64,000 nt of DNA from Paenibacillus sedimenti (GTDB lineage Bacteria > Bacillota > Bacilli > Paenibacillales > NBRC-103111), in the NCBI RefSeq assembly GCF_014534655.1, contig NZ_JACVVD010000003.1, positions 62,001 to 126,000 of the forward strand, read 5' to 3'. Shown piece after piece: positions 16,948-25,143 of this stretch (position 1 is the first letter of the stretch; each line of letters begins with the position of its first letter). The position numbers were made by a program, and so were the translations under genes. The notes beneath the pieces were generated by a model. The model was given only the letters and a program-made list of their open reading frames with translations. It was not told the DNA's origin and did not search any database.

Positions 16948-18561
16948 ATGGTCACGACATTACTCCAGTTAACGGTCAAAGATATTTTGCAAAGACCCCT
17001 GTTTCAAAAGGCGGAAGCCGTCGCTAGCGTTGCGGCACTGAACCGCACAGTCCGATGGGTGCACATCATGGAAGTTACCCAAGTCGGCCATTTGCTGAAC
17101 GGCAACGAACTGATTCTTTCTACGGGGATCGGATGGCACGACGATGAGGAGATCAGCATCTCTTTTCTGCAGCAGCTAATCGATTGCGGCGCTTCCGGAC
17201 TTTGTATCGAGCTGGGCACCTATATGAAGAAACCGATGGACCGAATGAGAGAGCTCGCCCTGCGTGCGAACTTTCCGCTTATCTTCTTCCACGAAGAAGT
17301 GCGCTATATCGATATTACACAGGACTTGCACGCCTATTTCATTCATCAGCACCACAAAATGGTTTCCGAGCTGGAATCCCTCTCCACCCACTTAAATCAG
17401 CTTCTTCTATCCGGCAAAGGACTGCTGCCGCTTCTGAAACTGCTGCATCAAACGACGCAGGCGCAAGTCGCTTTTTTCCCGCTCGGGGCTGAGGCACAAT
17501 TCGTACCTCCTCTGCCGAAGCATAAAGCGGATACCTTTTATGAAAAGTGGATTTATGGCGAAATGTTTGACAATCCGGAAGTCAAAAGCACGCTGGCTCA
17601 TCGCCCTATCCTTGCCCTCGAACATTTGTTTGCCGACCTGTTAATTCATGCCGACCAAGAGCTCAGCGAATTCCAGGTTCTGGCCTTGGACCGGTTTGCG
17701 ACTGCCATCGCGCAAGAAATGATGCGTACGAAATATATCGAGGAAAAGCGACGCTACAAAGAGGATTTATGGGTCATCGACTGGCTGAACGGCAAGCATT
17801 CGCTTCAGGAAATTCGCGACTACATATACTCAATGAAGCCAACTGCCAAGCTGAACCGTCTTATCGTATGCGTGTTTGACGCTCAAGCGCATGCTGAGCA
17901 ATATAAAGATTGGGAAGCCAATCTCATTCAGAAAAACATGGTCGCACGCGCGATTTTCGAAGGTGAAGGCTTTTATTTGCTGCCGACGATGAGACAGGAA
18001 CAAATCGTATTCATCCTGCTCGATCAGCTGCCGGCGGCTTCAGCCAAAGAGCGTATCCTCAGAGCCGTCCGCAGATTGCAGAAGACGGAGATTCATCAAG
18101 AATTTCCGTTATTTTCATCGCTATACGGAGTAGGTAAAGAATTGAGCGATCCAACCCTCGCCAAAGACAGCTATGAAACGGCTAAAGAAACGATCCTCAT
18201 TCAGAAAGACACTGGCGCACTTGCTGAGCCGTTTTATCATGAGCTGCATGTATACAAAGTTATCATTAACTTGAAGAAAACTGGCTTGCTGCAATCGTTT
18301 ATCGATGAATATATTGGACCTGTCGTCAGCTATGACCGTGAAAAGAGCTCCCACCTGCTCAAGACGCTGAAAGTGTACTTAGCACTGTGCGGCTCCAAGC
18401 AGGATACGGCCAAAGAGCTGTTCATCGTCAGACAAACGCTTTATCACCGGCTGGATAAAATAGCCGCCCTGCTTGGCGACGATTACATGGATCCGTCTAA
18501 ACGGATTGCGATCGAGCTCGCGCTGCACGGGTACGAATATATGAACGGAGCCATACATTAA
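16948..18561 (+). CDS. PucR-family regulator of pyrimidine catabolism
   Basis: This protein of about 537 aa has an N-terminal PucR domain (LTVKDILQRPLF, NGNELILSTGIGW, about residues 8-125). A middle region and a C-terminal PucR-type helix-turn-helix follow (LLKTLKVYLALCGSKQDTAKELFIVRQTLYHRLDKI, near residue 480). PucR proteins sense purine or related catabolites. Its place between mmsA and the long operon points to control of pyrimidine degradation. The start at 16948 is preferred for its GGGGCGG sequence and domain fit; an upstream ATG at 16912 is possible. Its stop overlaps the converging 71-aa gene by 4 bp. Confidence 0.85.
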   Translation: MVTTLLQLTVKDILQRPLFQKAEAVASVAALNRTVRWVHIMEVTQVGHLLNGNELILSTGIGWHDDEEISISFLQQLIDCGASGLCIELGTYMKKPMDRMRELALRANFPLIFFHEEVRYIDITQDLHAYFIHQHHKMVSELESLSTHLNQLLLSGKGLLPLLKLLHQTTQAQVAFFPLGAEAQFVPPLPKHKADTFYEKWIYGEMFDNPEVKSTLAHRPILALEHLFADLLIHADQELSEFQVLALDRFATAIAQEMMRTKYIEEKRRYKEDLWVIDWLNGKHSLQEIRDYIYSMKPTAKLNRLIVCVFDAQAHAEQYKDWEANLIQKNMVARAIFEGEGFYLLPTMRQEQIVFILLDQLPAASAKERILRAVRRLQKTEIHQEFPLFSSLYGVGKELSDPTLAKDSYETAKETILIQKDTGALAEPFYHELHVYKVIINLKKTGLLQSFIDEYIGPVVSYDREKSSHLLKTLKVYLALCGSKQDTAKELFIVRQTLYHRLDKIAALLGDDYMDPSKRIAIELALHGYEYMNGAIH

Positions 18562-18773
18562 GCTAATGTATTTTCCTGTCGGATGAGCAAGGCGGCAAAA
18601 TATTTCCGGGCATTGGCCGTCTCCAGATGCAGACTCGCAGTTTCACCGCCGGGGTGCTCCAGATCGAGCCAGGCCCCGTTCAAGTCTTCTTTTACACCGA
18701 CGATCTTAAACTTTTGGGACACGAAGTCATCCAGCTTCTTTTTCTCGTGCATAAATTGCTCGTGATCGGACAT
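18558..18773 (-). CDS. Unknown 71-aa protein, last gene of pyrimidine operon
   Basis: I do not recognise this protein. It is soluble, acidic at the N-terminus and has no cysteine motif: MSDHEQFMHEKKKLDDFVSQ is followed by a predicted strand-turn segment (IVGVKEDLNGAWLDLEHPGG) and a short helix (ANARKYFAALL). A good AGGGAGGGG ribosome binding site and 30-bp spacing to dihydropyrimidinase support translation as part of the operon. A role as accessory or regulator of the pathway is only a guess from position. Confidence 0.65.
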   Translation of the reverse strand: MSDHEQFMHEKKKLDDFVSQKFKIVGVKEDLNGAWLDLEHPGGETASLHLETANARKYFAALLIRQENTLA

Positions 18774-18803
18774 TTGGCAGCCCCTCCCTTCATTCTTACA
18801 GCG

Positions 18804-20228
18804 TTACAACTGAACGGCTTCTTTCTTCGTCGTCACCCCAAGCGATGCCGGATTATAGGTCCCCCGCTTCACGAATTGACCGGCGCCCGGCGTACCTGCG
18901 AACTGTTTATTTTTAATCACATACTCGCCACGGGATAGCACGGTTACGGGCTCTCCTGTAATCGTAATGCCCTCAAAAGGATTATAGTCAACGTTCATAT
19001 GATGCGTTTCCGCTGAAATCGTTCTCGATACATTCGGATTGAAAATGACGATATCCGCGTCGCAGCCTACCGCAATGGTCCCTTTTCTGGGGAACAGCCC
19101 AAAAAGCTTCGCGATCCGCGTAGAAACAATATCCACGAACTGATTGATCGTAATGCGGCCTTTGGCCACGCCTTCGGAGTACAGGATCGAGAAGCGATCC
19201 TCGATGACCGGGCCGCCGTTCGGAATTTTGCTGAAGTCGCCGAGACCCAGGTCTTTTTGCCCTTTAAAATTAAACGAACAATGGTCGGAGCCGAGCGTCT
19301 GCAGCTGCCCGTTTTTCAATGCGTTCCACAGCGCTTCCTGATGGTAGGTCTCTCGCAGCGGCGGCGACCATACGTATTTGGCCCCTTCAAAATCCGGCTT
19401 TTCCAGGTACGATTGATCCAACAGCAAATATTGCGGGCACGTTTCGCCCCACACATCAACTCCCTTATTCCGCGCTTCAGTAATTTGCTCTACAGCTTCT
19501 TGACAAGTAACGTGAACGACATAAAGCTGGGAGTTTGCCAGCGCCGTAAGCTTGGCTGCCCGGCCAGTCGCTTCTCCTTCAATAACCGACGGACGCGTTA
19601 ACGCGTGGTAAATCGGCTCGGTATTGCCTTCGTCGAGCGCCTTTTTGATCAAATAATCGATCACATCGCCATTTTCCGCATGCACCATGACCAGTGCTCC
19701 ATGCTCTTTCGCTTCAAGCAGCGTACGGAATAAGGTTCCGTCGTCAGCTTGGAACACATTTTTATAGGCCATGAAAACTTTAAGCGAGGTAATGCCTTCG
19801 TCCAGAATCATTTTCGGCAGCTCGGCCAAAACTTCGTCGGTTATCTCGCCAATCATCAGATGGAAGCCATAATCAATAACCGCCTTGCCCGCAGCCTTCT
19901 CATGCCAGGTTTGTACGGATTGGCTTAGGGGAACCCCTTTATTGGTCAGGCAAAAATCGATGATCGTCGTCGTGCCGCCGAAAGCAGCCGCTTTGGTACC
20001 CGTCTCAAAATCGTCAGCCGTCACCGTACCGCCGAAGGGCATATCCAGATGCGTGTGCGGATCAATGCCCCCCGGGAAAACATAATGCCCCGAAGCGTCG
20101 ATGATCTCCGCCCCTTCCGCTTCCAGGTTTAGACCGATTTGCGTGATGATCTTGTCTTCGATGAGCACGTCCGCTTGATACTGATCCGCAGCCGTCACGA
20201 TCGTTCCATGCTTAATGAGTTTGGCCAT
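18804..20228 (-). CDS. hydA: Dihydropyrimidinase
   Basis: This 474-aa cyclic amidohydrolase hydrolyses dihydrouracil or dihydrothymine to N-carbamoyl-beta-amino acid. All binuclear-metal ligands are visible: HTH at residues 58-60, the carbamylated Lys150 in SLKVFMAYK, His183 (MVHAEN), His239 (VVHVTC) and Asp315 (GSDHCSF). Hydantoinases share this fold, but the neighbours PreA and PreT point to the pyrimidine role. AGGAGG precedes the start, only 3 bp after the PreA stop. Confidence 0.95.
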   Translation of the reverse strand: MAKLIKHGTIVTAADQYQADVLIEDKIITQIGLNLEAEGAEIIDASGHYVFPGGIDPHTHLDMPFGGTVTADDFETGTKAAAFGGTTTIIDFCLTNKGVPLSQSVQTWHEKAAGKAVIDYGFHLMIGEITDEVLAELPKMILDEGITSLKVFMAYKNVFQADDGTLFRTLLEAKEHGALVMVHAENGDVIDYLIKKALDEGNTEPIYHALTRPSVIEGEATGRAAKLTALANSQLYVVHVTCQEAVEQITEARNKGVDVWGETCPQYLLLDQSYLEKPDFEGAKYVWSPPLRETYHQEALWNALKNGQLQTLGSDHCSFNFKGQKDLGLGDFSKIPNGGPVIEDRFSILYSEGVAKGRITINQFVDIVSTRIAKLFGLFPRKGTIAVGCDADIVIFNPNVSRTISAETHHMNVDYNPFEGITITGEPVTVLSRGEYVIKNKQFAGTPGAGQFVKRGTYNPASLGVTTKKEAVQL

Positions 20229-20231
20229 CGA

Positions 20232-21527
20232 TTATACAGCCTCCTTCTTCGTGGTATCCTTATCGGATGACAGTTTGGCTAGCGCTGCCTGCCTTTCGTT
20301 CCAGGTCATCGGCGCTTCTGTAGAAGGTACCTCAATCATCGAAATCGCACCGTCCACCGGACAAACGATGGAGCACAAGTTACAGCCCACACAGTCTTCT
20401 TCCCGGACTTGCAAGTAGGACTTGCCGTCCTCTCCCGTCAGCATGTCGATACATTGATGAGATGTATCCTCGCAAGCGATATGGCACTTATTGCAGTTAA
20501 TGCAGGTCGCAGTGTCAATGCGGGCCACGACCGCATAGTTCAGATCCAAATTCCCCCAGTCGGAATAGCGGGTAACGGATTTACCGATGAGCTCGGTGAC
20601 GCTGGCCAGACCTTTTTCATCCAAATAGTTGTTGAGACCGTCGATCATGTCCTCGACAATGCGGAAGCCATGATGCATTGCCGCCGTACACACCTGCACG
20701 CCTGTTGCCCCCATTAACATGAACTCAACGGCATCTCGCCAATTCGAGATACCGCCGATACCGGAGATCGGTACGCCGACCGCAGCATTCCTGGCGCATT
20801 CCGCAACCATGTTCAGCGCAATAGGTTTGACCGCAGGTCCGCAATACCCGCCGTGTGCGCCTTTGCCGCCAACATGAGGAATCGTGTTCCAGGAATCCAG
20901 GTCAACGCCGGCGAGCGAGTTGATCGTGTTAATGAGCGAAATCGCATCGGCACCGCCTCGAACCGCCGCTTTCGCCGTTGCGGTAATATCCGTAATGTTA
21001 GGCGTCAGTTTGACGATGACAGGGGTCGTCGCGACCTCTTTCACCCACATGGTCTGAGCTTCGACCAGATCCGGCTGCTGCCCTGAAGCCGAACCCATGC
21101 CGCGCTCGGCCATCCCGTGCGGACAGCCAAAGTTGAGCTCCAGGCCGTCTACGCCGATGGCTTCGACTTTTTTGACGATTTCGTGCCACTTCTCCTGCTT
21201 CGGTTCTACCATGAGCGAAGCCACGACAGCATGGTTCGGGAATCGCTTTTTCGTCTCATAGATTTCTTTTAAATTCACCTCAAGCGGCCGATCGGTAATA
21301 AGCTCAATATTGTTAAAGCCTGCAACGCGCTGCCCATTGAAGTGAACAGCCGCAAAGCGCGATGACGTATTAATAATCGGATCCCCTAACGTTTTCCAAA
21401 CTGCGCCTCCCCAACCGGCTTCGAACGCACGCTGTACTTGATAACCTGTATTCGTCGGCGGTGCGGATGCTAACCAGAACGGATTAGGTGATGATATGCC
21501 TGCCAAATTGATGCGTAGATCTGCCAT
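20232..21527 (-). CDS. preA: Dihydropyrimidine dehydrogenase, catalytic subunit PreA
   Basis: This 431-aa protein joins an FMN-binding dihydroorotate-dehydrogenase-like barrel (residues 1-320) to a C-terminal two-[4Fe-4S] ferredoxin domain. The clusters are CINCNKCHIAC (Cys342, 345, 348, 352) and CVGCNLCSIVC (Cys379, 382, 385, 389). It reduces uracil or thymine with electrons passed by PreT. The active-site loop reads GERGMGSASGQ: Ser148 stands where mammalian dihydropyrimidine dehydrogenase has its catalytic Cys. FMN-site motifs such as ISGIGGISNWRDA are intact. Confidence 0.93.
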   Translation of the reverse strand: MADLRINLAGISSPNPFWLASAPPTNTGYQVQRAFEAGWGGAVWKTLGDPIINTSSRFAAVHFNGQRVAGFNNIELITDRPLEVNLKEIYETKKRFPNHAVVASLMVEPKQEKWHEIVKKVEAIGVDGLELNFGCPHGMAERGMGSASGQQPDLVEAQTMWVKEVATTPVIVKLTPNITDITATAKAAVRGGADAISLINTINSLAGVDLDSWNTIPHVGGKGAHGGYCGPAVKPIALNMVAECARNAAVGVPISGIGGISNWRDAVEFMLMGATGVQVCTAAMHHGFRIVEDMIDGLNNYLDEKGLASVTELIGKSVTRYSDWGNLDLNYAVVARIDTATCINCNKCHIACEDTSHQCIDMLTGEDGKSYLQVREEDCVGCNLCSIVCPVDGAISMIEVPSTEAPMTWNERQAALAKLSSDKDTTKKEAV

Positions 21528-21592
21528 CTTGAATCCCTCCAGTTCAATTAAGCGGATGTTGTACGGCCACTCCTGTTACATGTTGATGATGA

Positions 21593-22954
21593 TCAGGCAG
21601 TTTCGATTTTTTTACTCACTAGCTTGTTGTAGATGGCATATGCCGCCTGTTTACCTTGTTGTGCCGCCGAGACGACCATCGCCTCGCCTTGACCGTCGCC
21701 GAAAATGACATCGCCGGCCGCAAACACTTTCGGATTCGACGTTTCTCCCGTCTGTGTGTCGACCGTCACGGTGCCACGCGAATGCGTTAAGCCGAATTGC
21801 TCAATGATCGAGGTATGACGCGTTTGGCCGATCGCCTTCACAACAGCGTCCACTTCGATCAGGAATTCCGAGCCTGCGACAGGAACAGGACGTTTCCGGC
21901 CGCTGATTTCGGATTCTTCCAATCTCATGCGGATGCATTCAAGCGCGATAACTTCACCATTCGCGTTGCCGATGATCCGCTTTGGAGCGGTCAGCCATCT
22001 GAATTCGACGCCGTCCTGCTTAGCGAAATCGAACTCGAAATCGTAAGCCGTCATCTCCTCTTGGGTACGGCGGTACACAATTTGCACCTTCTCGGCTCCG
22101 AGACGCACCGAGCATGTCGCCGCATCGATCGCCGTATTGCCTGCGCCGATGACCGCTACACGTTTACCCACCAGCTGCGTATCAATGGTTGCTTTCGTCG
22201 CTTCTATGAAATCAATCGCGTCATATACGCCTCCCAGCTGTTCACCTTCAATGCCGAGCATCGGCACTTTGGACATCCCTACTGCGAGCACAATTGCATC
22301 GAAGTCTTGAAGCAGCTCTTCCGCGGTGATATCTTCGCCTACTCGCGTGTTCATCCGGAACTCCACGCCGAGCTTCTTCACCTGCTCCACTTCCCAGAGC
22401 GATATCTCCTGCGAGAGCCTGAACGAGACGATGCCATACGTATCCAGACCGCCTGCTTGCTCTTTCGCTTCATACACCGTCACAGCAAACCCGAACCGCG
22501 CGAGCTCCCGCGCTGCCGACAAACCTGCAGGACCGCCGCCGATCACTGCAACCGACTTGCCATTGCTGACACCGGCTTTGAACAGCACCTGCTCGTTCTT
22601 GATCGCCCAGTCCGTCGCATAGCGCTGCAAATCTCCAATCAAAATCGGCTTGGACGAAAGATTTAGCACGCACGCGCCTTCGCATAGCTCCTCAGTCGGA
22701 CACACCCGCGAGCAAGTCGCGCCAACCGGGTTCGCCTCCATAATCGTACGCGCCGAGCCTTTCAAATTGCCGGAAGCAATTTTTTTGATAAAAGAGGGAA
22801 TGTCGATTCCCGTCGGACAGGCGTGCATACACGGAGCATCATAGCAGTACAGACAGCGATTCGATTCCTCGATCGCTTCTTTGTGCTTCATTCCGGCTTT
22901 AACTTCAGCAAAATTTCGTTTTAAATCGCTTAAAGAAATAAATGAAGTGCTCAT
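21593..22954 (-). CDS. preT: Dihydropyrimidine dehydrogenase, NAD(P)H subunit PreT
   Basis: This protein of about 453 aa resembles the GltD-like half of dihydropyrimidine dehydrogenase. An N-terminal iron-sulfur helical domain carries CLYCYDAPCMHACPTGID and CSRVCPTEELCEGAC. The FAD site is GGGPAGLSAARELARFG and the NAD(P)H site is GAGNTAIDAA. It feeds electrons from NAD(P)H to PreA. The start is set at the ATG with GGAGGAGAGG upstream, 30 codons inside a longer open frame, giving an N-terminus that fits the family. It sits 32 bp after the nitrilase-type gene. Confidence 0.93.
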   Translation of the reverse strand: MSTSFISLSDLKRNFAEVKAGMKHKEAIEESNRCLYCYDAPCMHACPTGIDIPSFIKKIASGNLKGSARTIMEANPVGATCSRVCPTEELCEGACVLNLSSKPILIGDLQRYATDWAIKNEQVLFKAGVSNGKSVAVIGGGPAGLSAARELARFGFAVTVYEAKEQAGGLDTYGIVSFRLSQEISLWEVEQVKKLGVEFRMNTRVGEDITAEELLQDFDAIVLAVGMSKVPMLGIEGEQLGGVYDAIDFIEATKATIDTQLVGKRVAVIGAGNTAIDAATCSVRLGAEKVQIVYRRTQEEMTAYDFEFDFAKQDGVEFRWLTAPKRIIGNANGEVIALECIRMRLEESEISGRKRPVPVAGSEFLIEVDAVVKAIGQTRHTSIIEQFGLTHSRGTVTVDTQTGETSNPKVFAAGDVIFGDGQGEAMVVSAAQQGKQAAYAIYNKLVSKKIETA

Positions 22955-22986
22955 GTAGACCTCTCCTCCCGCTTTTTTAACTTCAG

Positions 22987-23868
22987 CTATAAGCTGATGA
23001 TTTGGTCGTAGGTTTCCGGCCTGCGGTCGCGATAAAACTGCCATACATTGCGAACCTCGCGGATGAGTTCTTTATCCATCTCGCCGATGACGACTTCATC
23101 TTGATCCCGGCTGCCGATGGCGACGATGGAACCACGCGGATCCGCCAAATACGACTGCCCGTAAAATTCGCCCATATTCCAAGGCGCTTCGACGCCAACG
23201 CGATTTATGGCCGCCACGTAGTAGCCGTTCGCCACTGCATGCGCCGGCTGCTCGAGCTTCCACAGATATTCCGATGTGCCGGCTACCGTCGCGGATGGAT
23301 TAAACACGATCTCTGCGCCGTTCAAGCCAAGAGCCCGCGCGCCTTCCGGGAAATGCCGGTCGTAACAAATGTAAACGCCGATTTTTGCAAAAGCCGTATC
23401 GAACACCGGATATCCCAGATTCCCCGGTTTAAAATAGTACTTCTCCCAAAACCCGCAGGATCCGCCGCCTGCAGCGACATGCGGAATATGGTGCTTGCGG
23501 TATTTGCCGAGATAAGCGCCATCCGCATCGATCACCGCCGCCGTATTGTAATACGTGGCGATGCCCTCCCTTTCATAGATGGGAAGCACGATGACAACTC
23601 CAAGCTCTTTAGCGAGCTCCTGAAACTGCTTCGTCGTCGGGCCGTTCGGAATTTCCTCGGCCGCATCGTACCATTTCGTCGTTTGTTCGGCACAGAAATA
23701 GGGTCCGTAAAAAATTTCCTGCAGGCAAATCATTTGGGTGCCCTGCTGCGCCGCTTCGCGAATCAGCGCGATATGTTTTTCGATCGCTTTACGTTTATGA
23801 AGCTCCACGGACTCATCGCCATGAACATCATTCGCAGCTTGAATCAAACCGATTTTCACTTTACTCAT
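22987..23868 (-). CDS. Beta-ureidopropionase, nitrilase superfamily
   Basis: This 293-aa carbon-nitrogen hydrolase has the full catalytic triad: Glu51 (CLQEIFYGPYF), Lys125 (YRKHHIPH) and Cys168 (GVYICYDRHFPE). The CYDRHFPEG motif and the length fit N-carbamoyl-beta-alanine amidohydrolases, which release beta-alanine, CO2 and ammonia. GGAGG stands before the ATG, whose first bases form an ATGA overlap with the stop of the preceding M20-type gene. Having both enzyme types in one operon is notable. Confidence 0.88.
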   Translation of the reverse strand: MSKVKIGLIQAANDVHGDESVELHKRKAIEKHIALIREAAQQGTQMICLQEIFYGPYFCAEQTTKWYDAAEEIPNGPTTKQFQELAKELGVVIVLPIYEREGIATYYNTAAVIDADGAYLGKYRKHHIPHVAAGGGSCGFWEKYYFKPGNLGYPVFDTAFAKIGVYICYDRHFPEGARALGLNGAEIVFNPSATVAGTSEYLWKLEQPAHAVANGYYVAAINRVGVEAPWNMGEFYGQSYLADPRGSIVAIGSRDQDEVVIGEMDKELIREVRNVWQFYRDRRPETYDQIISL

Positions 23869-25136
23869 GGTTGAATCCTCCATCGTTCCGTCGATATCTG
23901 AACTGCCGTGCGGTATAAAAGCTCCGTCCCAAGGGCGATATCCTCAGGACTGGAGTATTCCTTGGGATTGTGGCTGATGCCTTCCTTGCAGCGTACGAAG
24001 ATCATGCCGTAGTCGCAAACATAGGACATCGTCAGCGAATCGTGAAACGGACCGCTCATCAGCTCCGGCGGCGCGATACCTATCTTCTCCGCCTCCTCCC
24101 GCATCGTCGTCTTGATCCAATCCGCGCAGTATCGGGGTTCGCTATTCGTATCCTCGCGAATCGTATAGGCGAGACCGTGTTCTCTCGCCACGTTATCGAT
24201 CACGCTCAGCAGCTCCGCTTCCAAAGCGTTGCGGCGGGCCAGATCGATATCGCGCAGATCAACCGTGAAGGAGACATTCTCGGGAATGATGTTACGCGAG
24301 TCCGGAAACACCGTCAGCGAACCGACGGTGCCGACTGTAGGCGCGCCCGGCACTTGCTGTACGAGCTCGTTCAGCGCCACGATCACTTTGGCGCAGCCGA
24401 CGAGCGCGTCACGGCGCATTGGCATCGGCACGGAGCCGGCATGCCCGGCGAAGCCCGTCATCTCCACCGTGAGCCATAGCGGTCCGGAGATCCCGCTCAC
24501 GATACCGACGGGCGCATCGAGCGATTCCAGCACTGGCCCCTGCTCGATGTGGAGCTCCAGGAACGCGCCGATTCGACCTTCCTGAAACGAATATCCTTCA
24601 AAATCGGCGGGATCGCAGCCAAACTGGATCAGCGCTTCTCTGCGCGTCATTCCATTTTTATCGGTTCGCTCCAGCTCATCGGGTTCAAGCTTGCCGGTCA
24701 TGCCGCGAACGCCGAACAAGCCTTTGTTGAACCGGCAGCCTTCTTCATCGCAGAAAGCGACAACCTCAATGTTGCACGCGGGCACAAACCCTTCCTCCGT
24801 CATCGTTTGAATGACTTCAATCGCACCCAGCACACCGATAACACCGTCGAATCTCCCCCCGTAAGGCTGTGAATCCACATGCGAGCCTAGCATGAGAACC
24901 GGAGCATTCGGGTCGCTTCCCCGCTTAACGCCAATTAAATTGGCGAAAGGATCAATCGAGGCTTCCATCCCCGCCTCTTCCATCCAAGATTTTACCAGAT
25001 CTACACCGGCACGGTCTTCCTTAGAAAGCGCTAAACGGCAGACGCCGGTTTCCCCGATTTTCCCGATCTGTGCGAGCTCATGAATACGCTGCTGCAGCCG
25101 GGAAGCATTAATTTTCAAAACAGGAGTTTGGTTCAT
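23865..25136 (-). CDS. M20-family N-carbamoyl-amino-acid hydrolase (HyuC/allantoate type)
   Basis: This metal-dependent amidohydrolase of about 423 aa belongs to the hydantoinase/carbamoylase family. Metal ligands are visible at His86 (GSHVDSQ), Asp97 (GGRFDGVIG), Glu132 (AFCDEEG), His196 (ELHIEQGPVLE) and the C-terminal ISHNPKE. In bacteria such enzymes act on N-carbamoyl-beta-alanine, N-carbamoyl-L-amino acids or allantoate. In this operon the first is most likely. The start is the ATG with AAAGGA, seven codons inside the open frame. The gene overlaps the nitrilase gene by 4 bp. Confidence 0.88.
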   Translation of the reverse strand: MNQTPVLKINASRLQQRIHELAQIGKIGETGVCRLALSKEDRAGVDLVKSWMEEAGMEASIDPFANLIGVKRGSDPNAPVLMLGSHVDSQPYGGRFDGVIGVLGAIEVIQTMTEEGFVPACNIEVVAFCDEEGCRFNKGLFGVRGMTGKLEPDELERTDKNGMTRREALIQFGCDPADFEGYSFQEGRIGAFLELHIEQGPVLESLDAPVGIVSGISGPLWLTVEMTGFAGHAGSVPMPMRRDALVGCAKVIVALNELVQQVPGAPTVGTVGSLTVFPDSRNIIPENVSFTVDLRDIDLARRNALEAELLSVIDNVAREHGLAYTIREDTNSEPRYCADWIKTTMREEAEKIGIAPPELMSGPFHDSLTMSYVCDYGMIFVRCKEGISHNPKEYSSPEDIALGTELLYRTAVQISTERWRIQP

Positions 25137-25143
25137 TCGCGAA

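Noticed and set aside
21797-22666. Plus-strand 289-aa open frame
   Set aside because: It is antisense to preT; its His/Arg-rich sequence has no domain and reflects codon bias of the real gene.
23002-23874. Plus-strand 290-aa open frame
   Set aside because: It mirrors the nitrilase-type gene, which has all catalytic residues and a good ribosome binding site.
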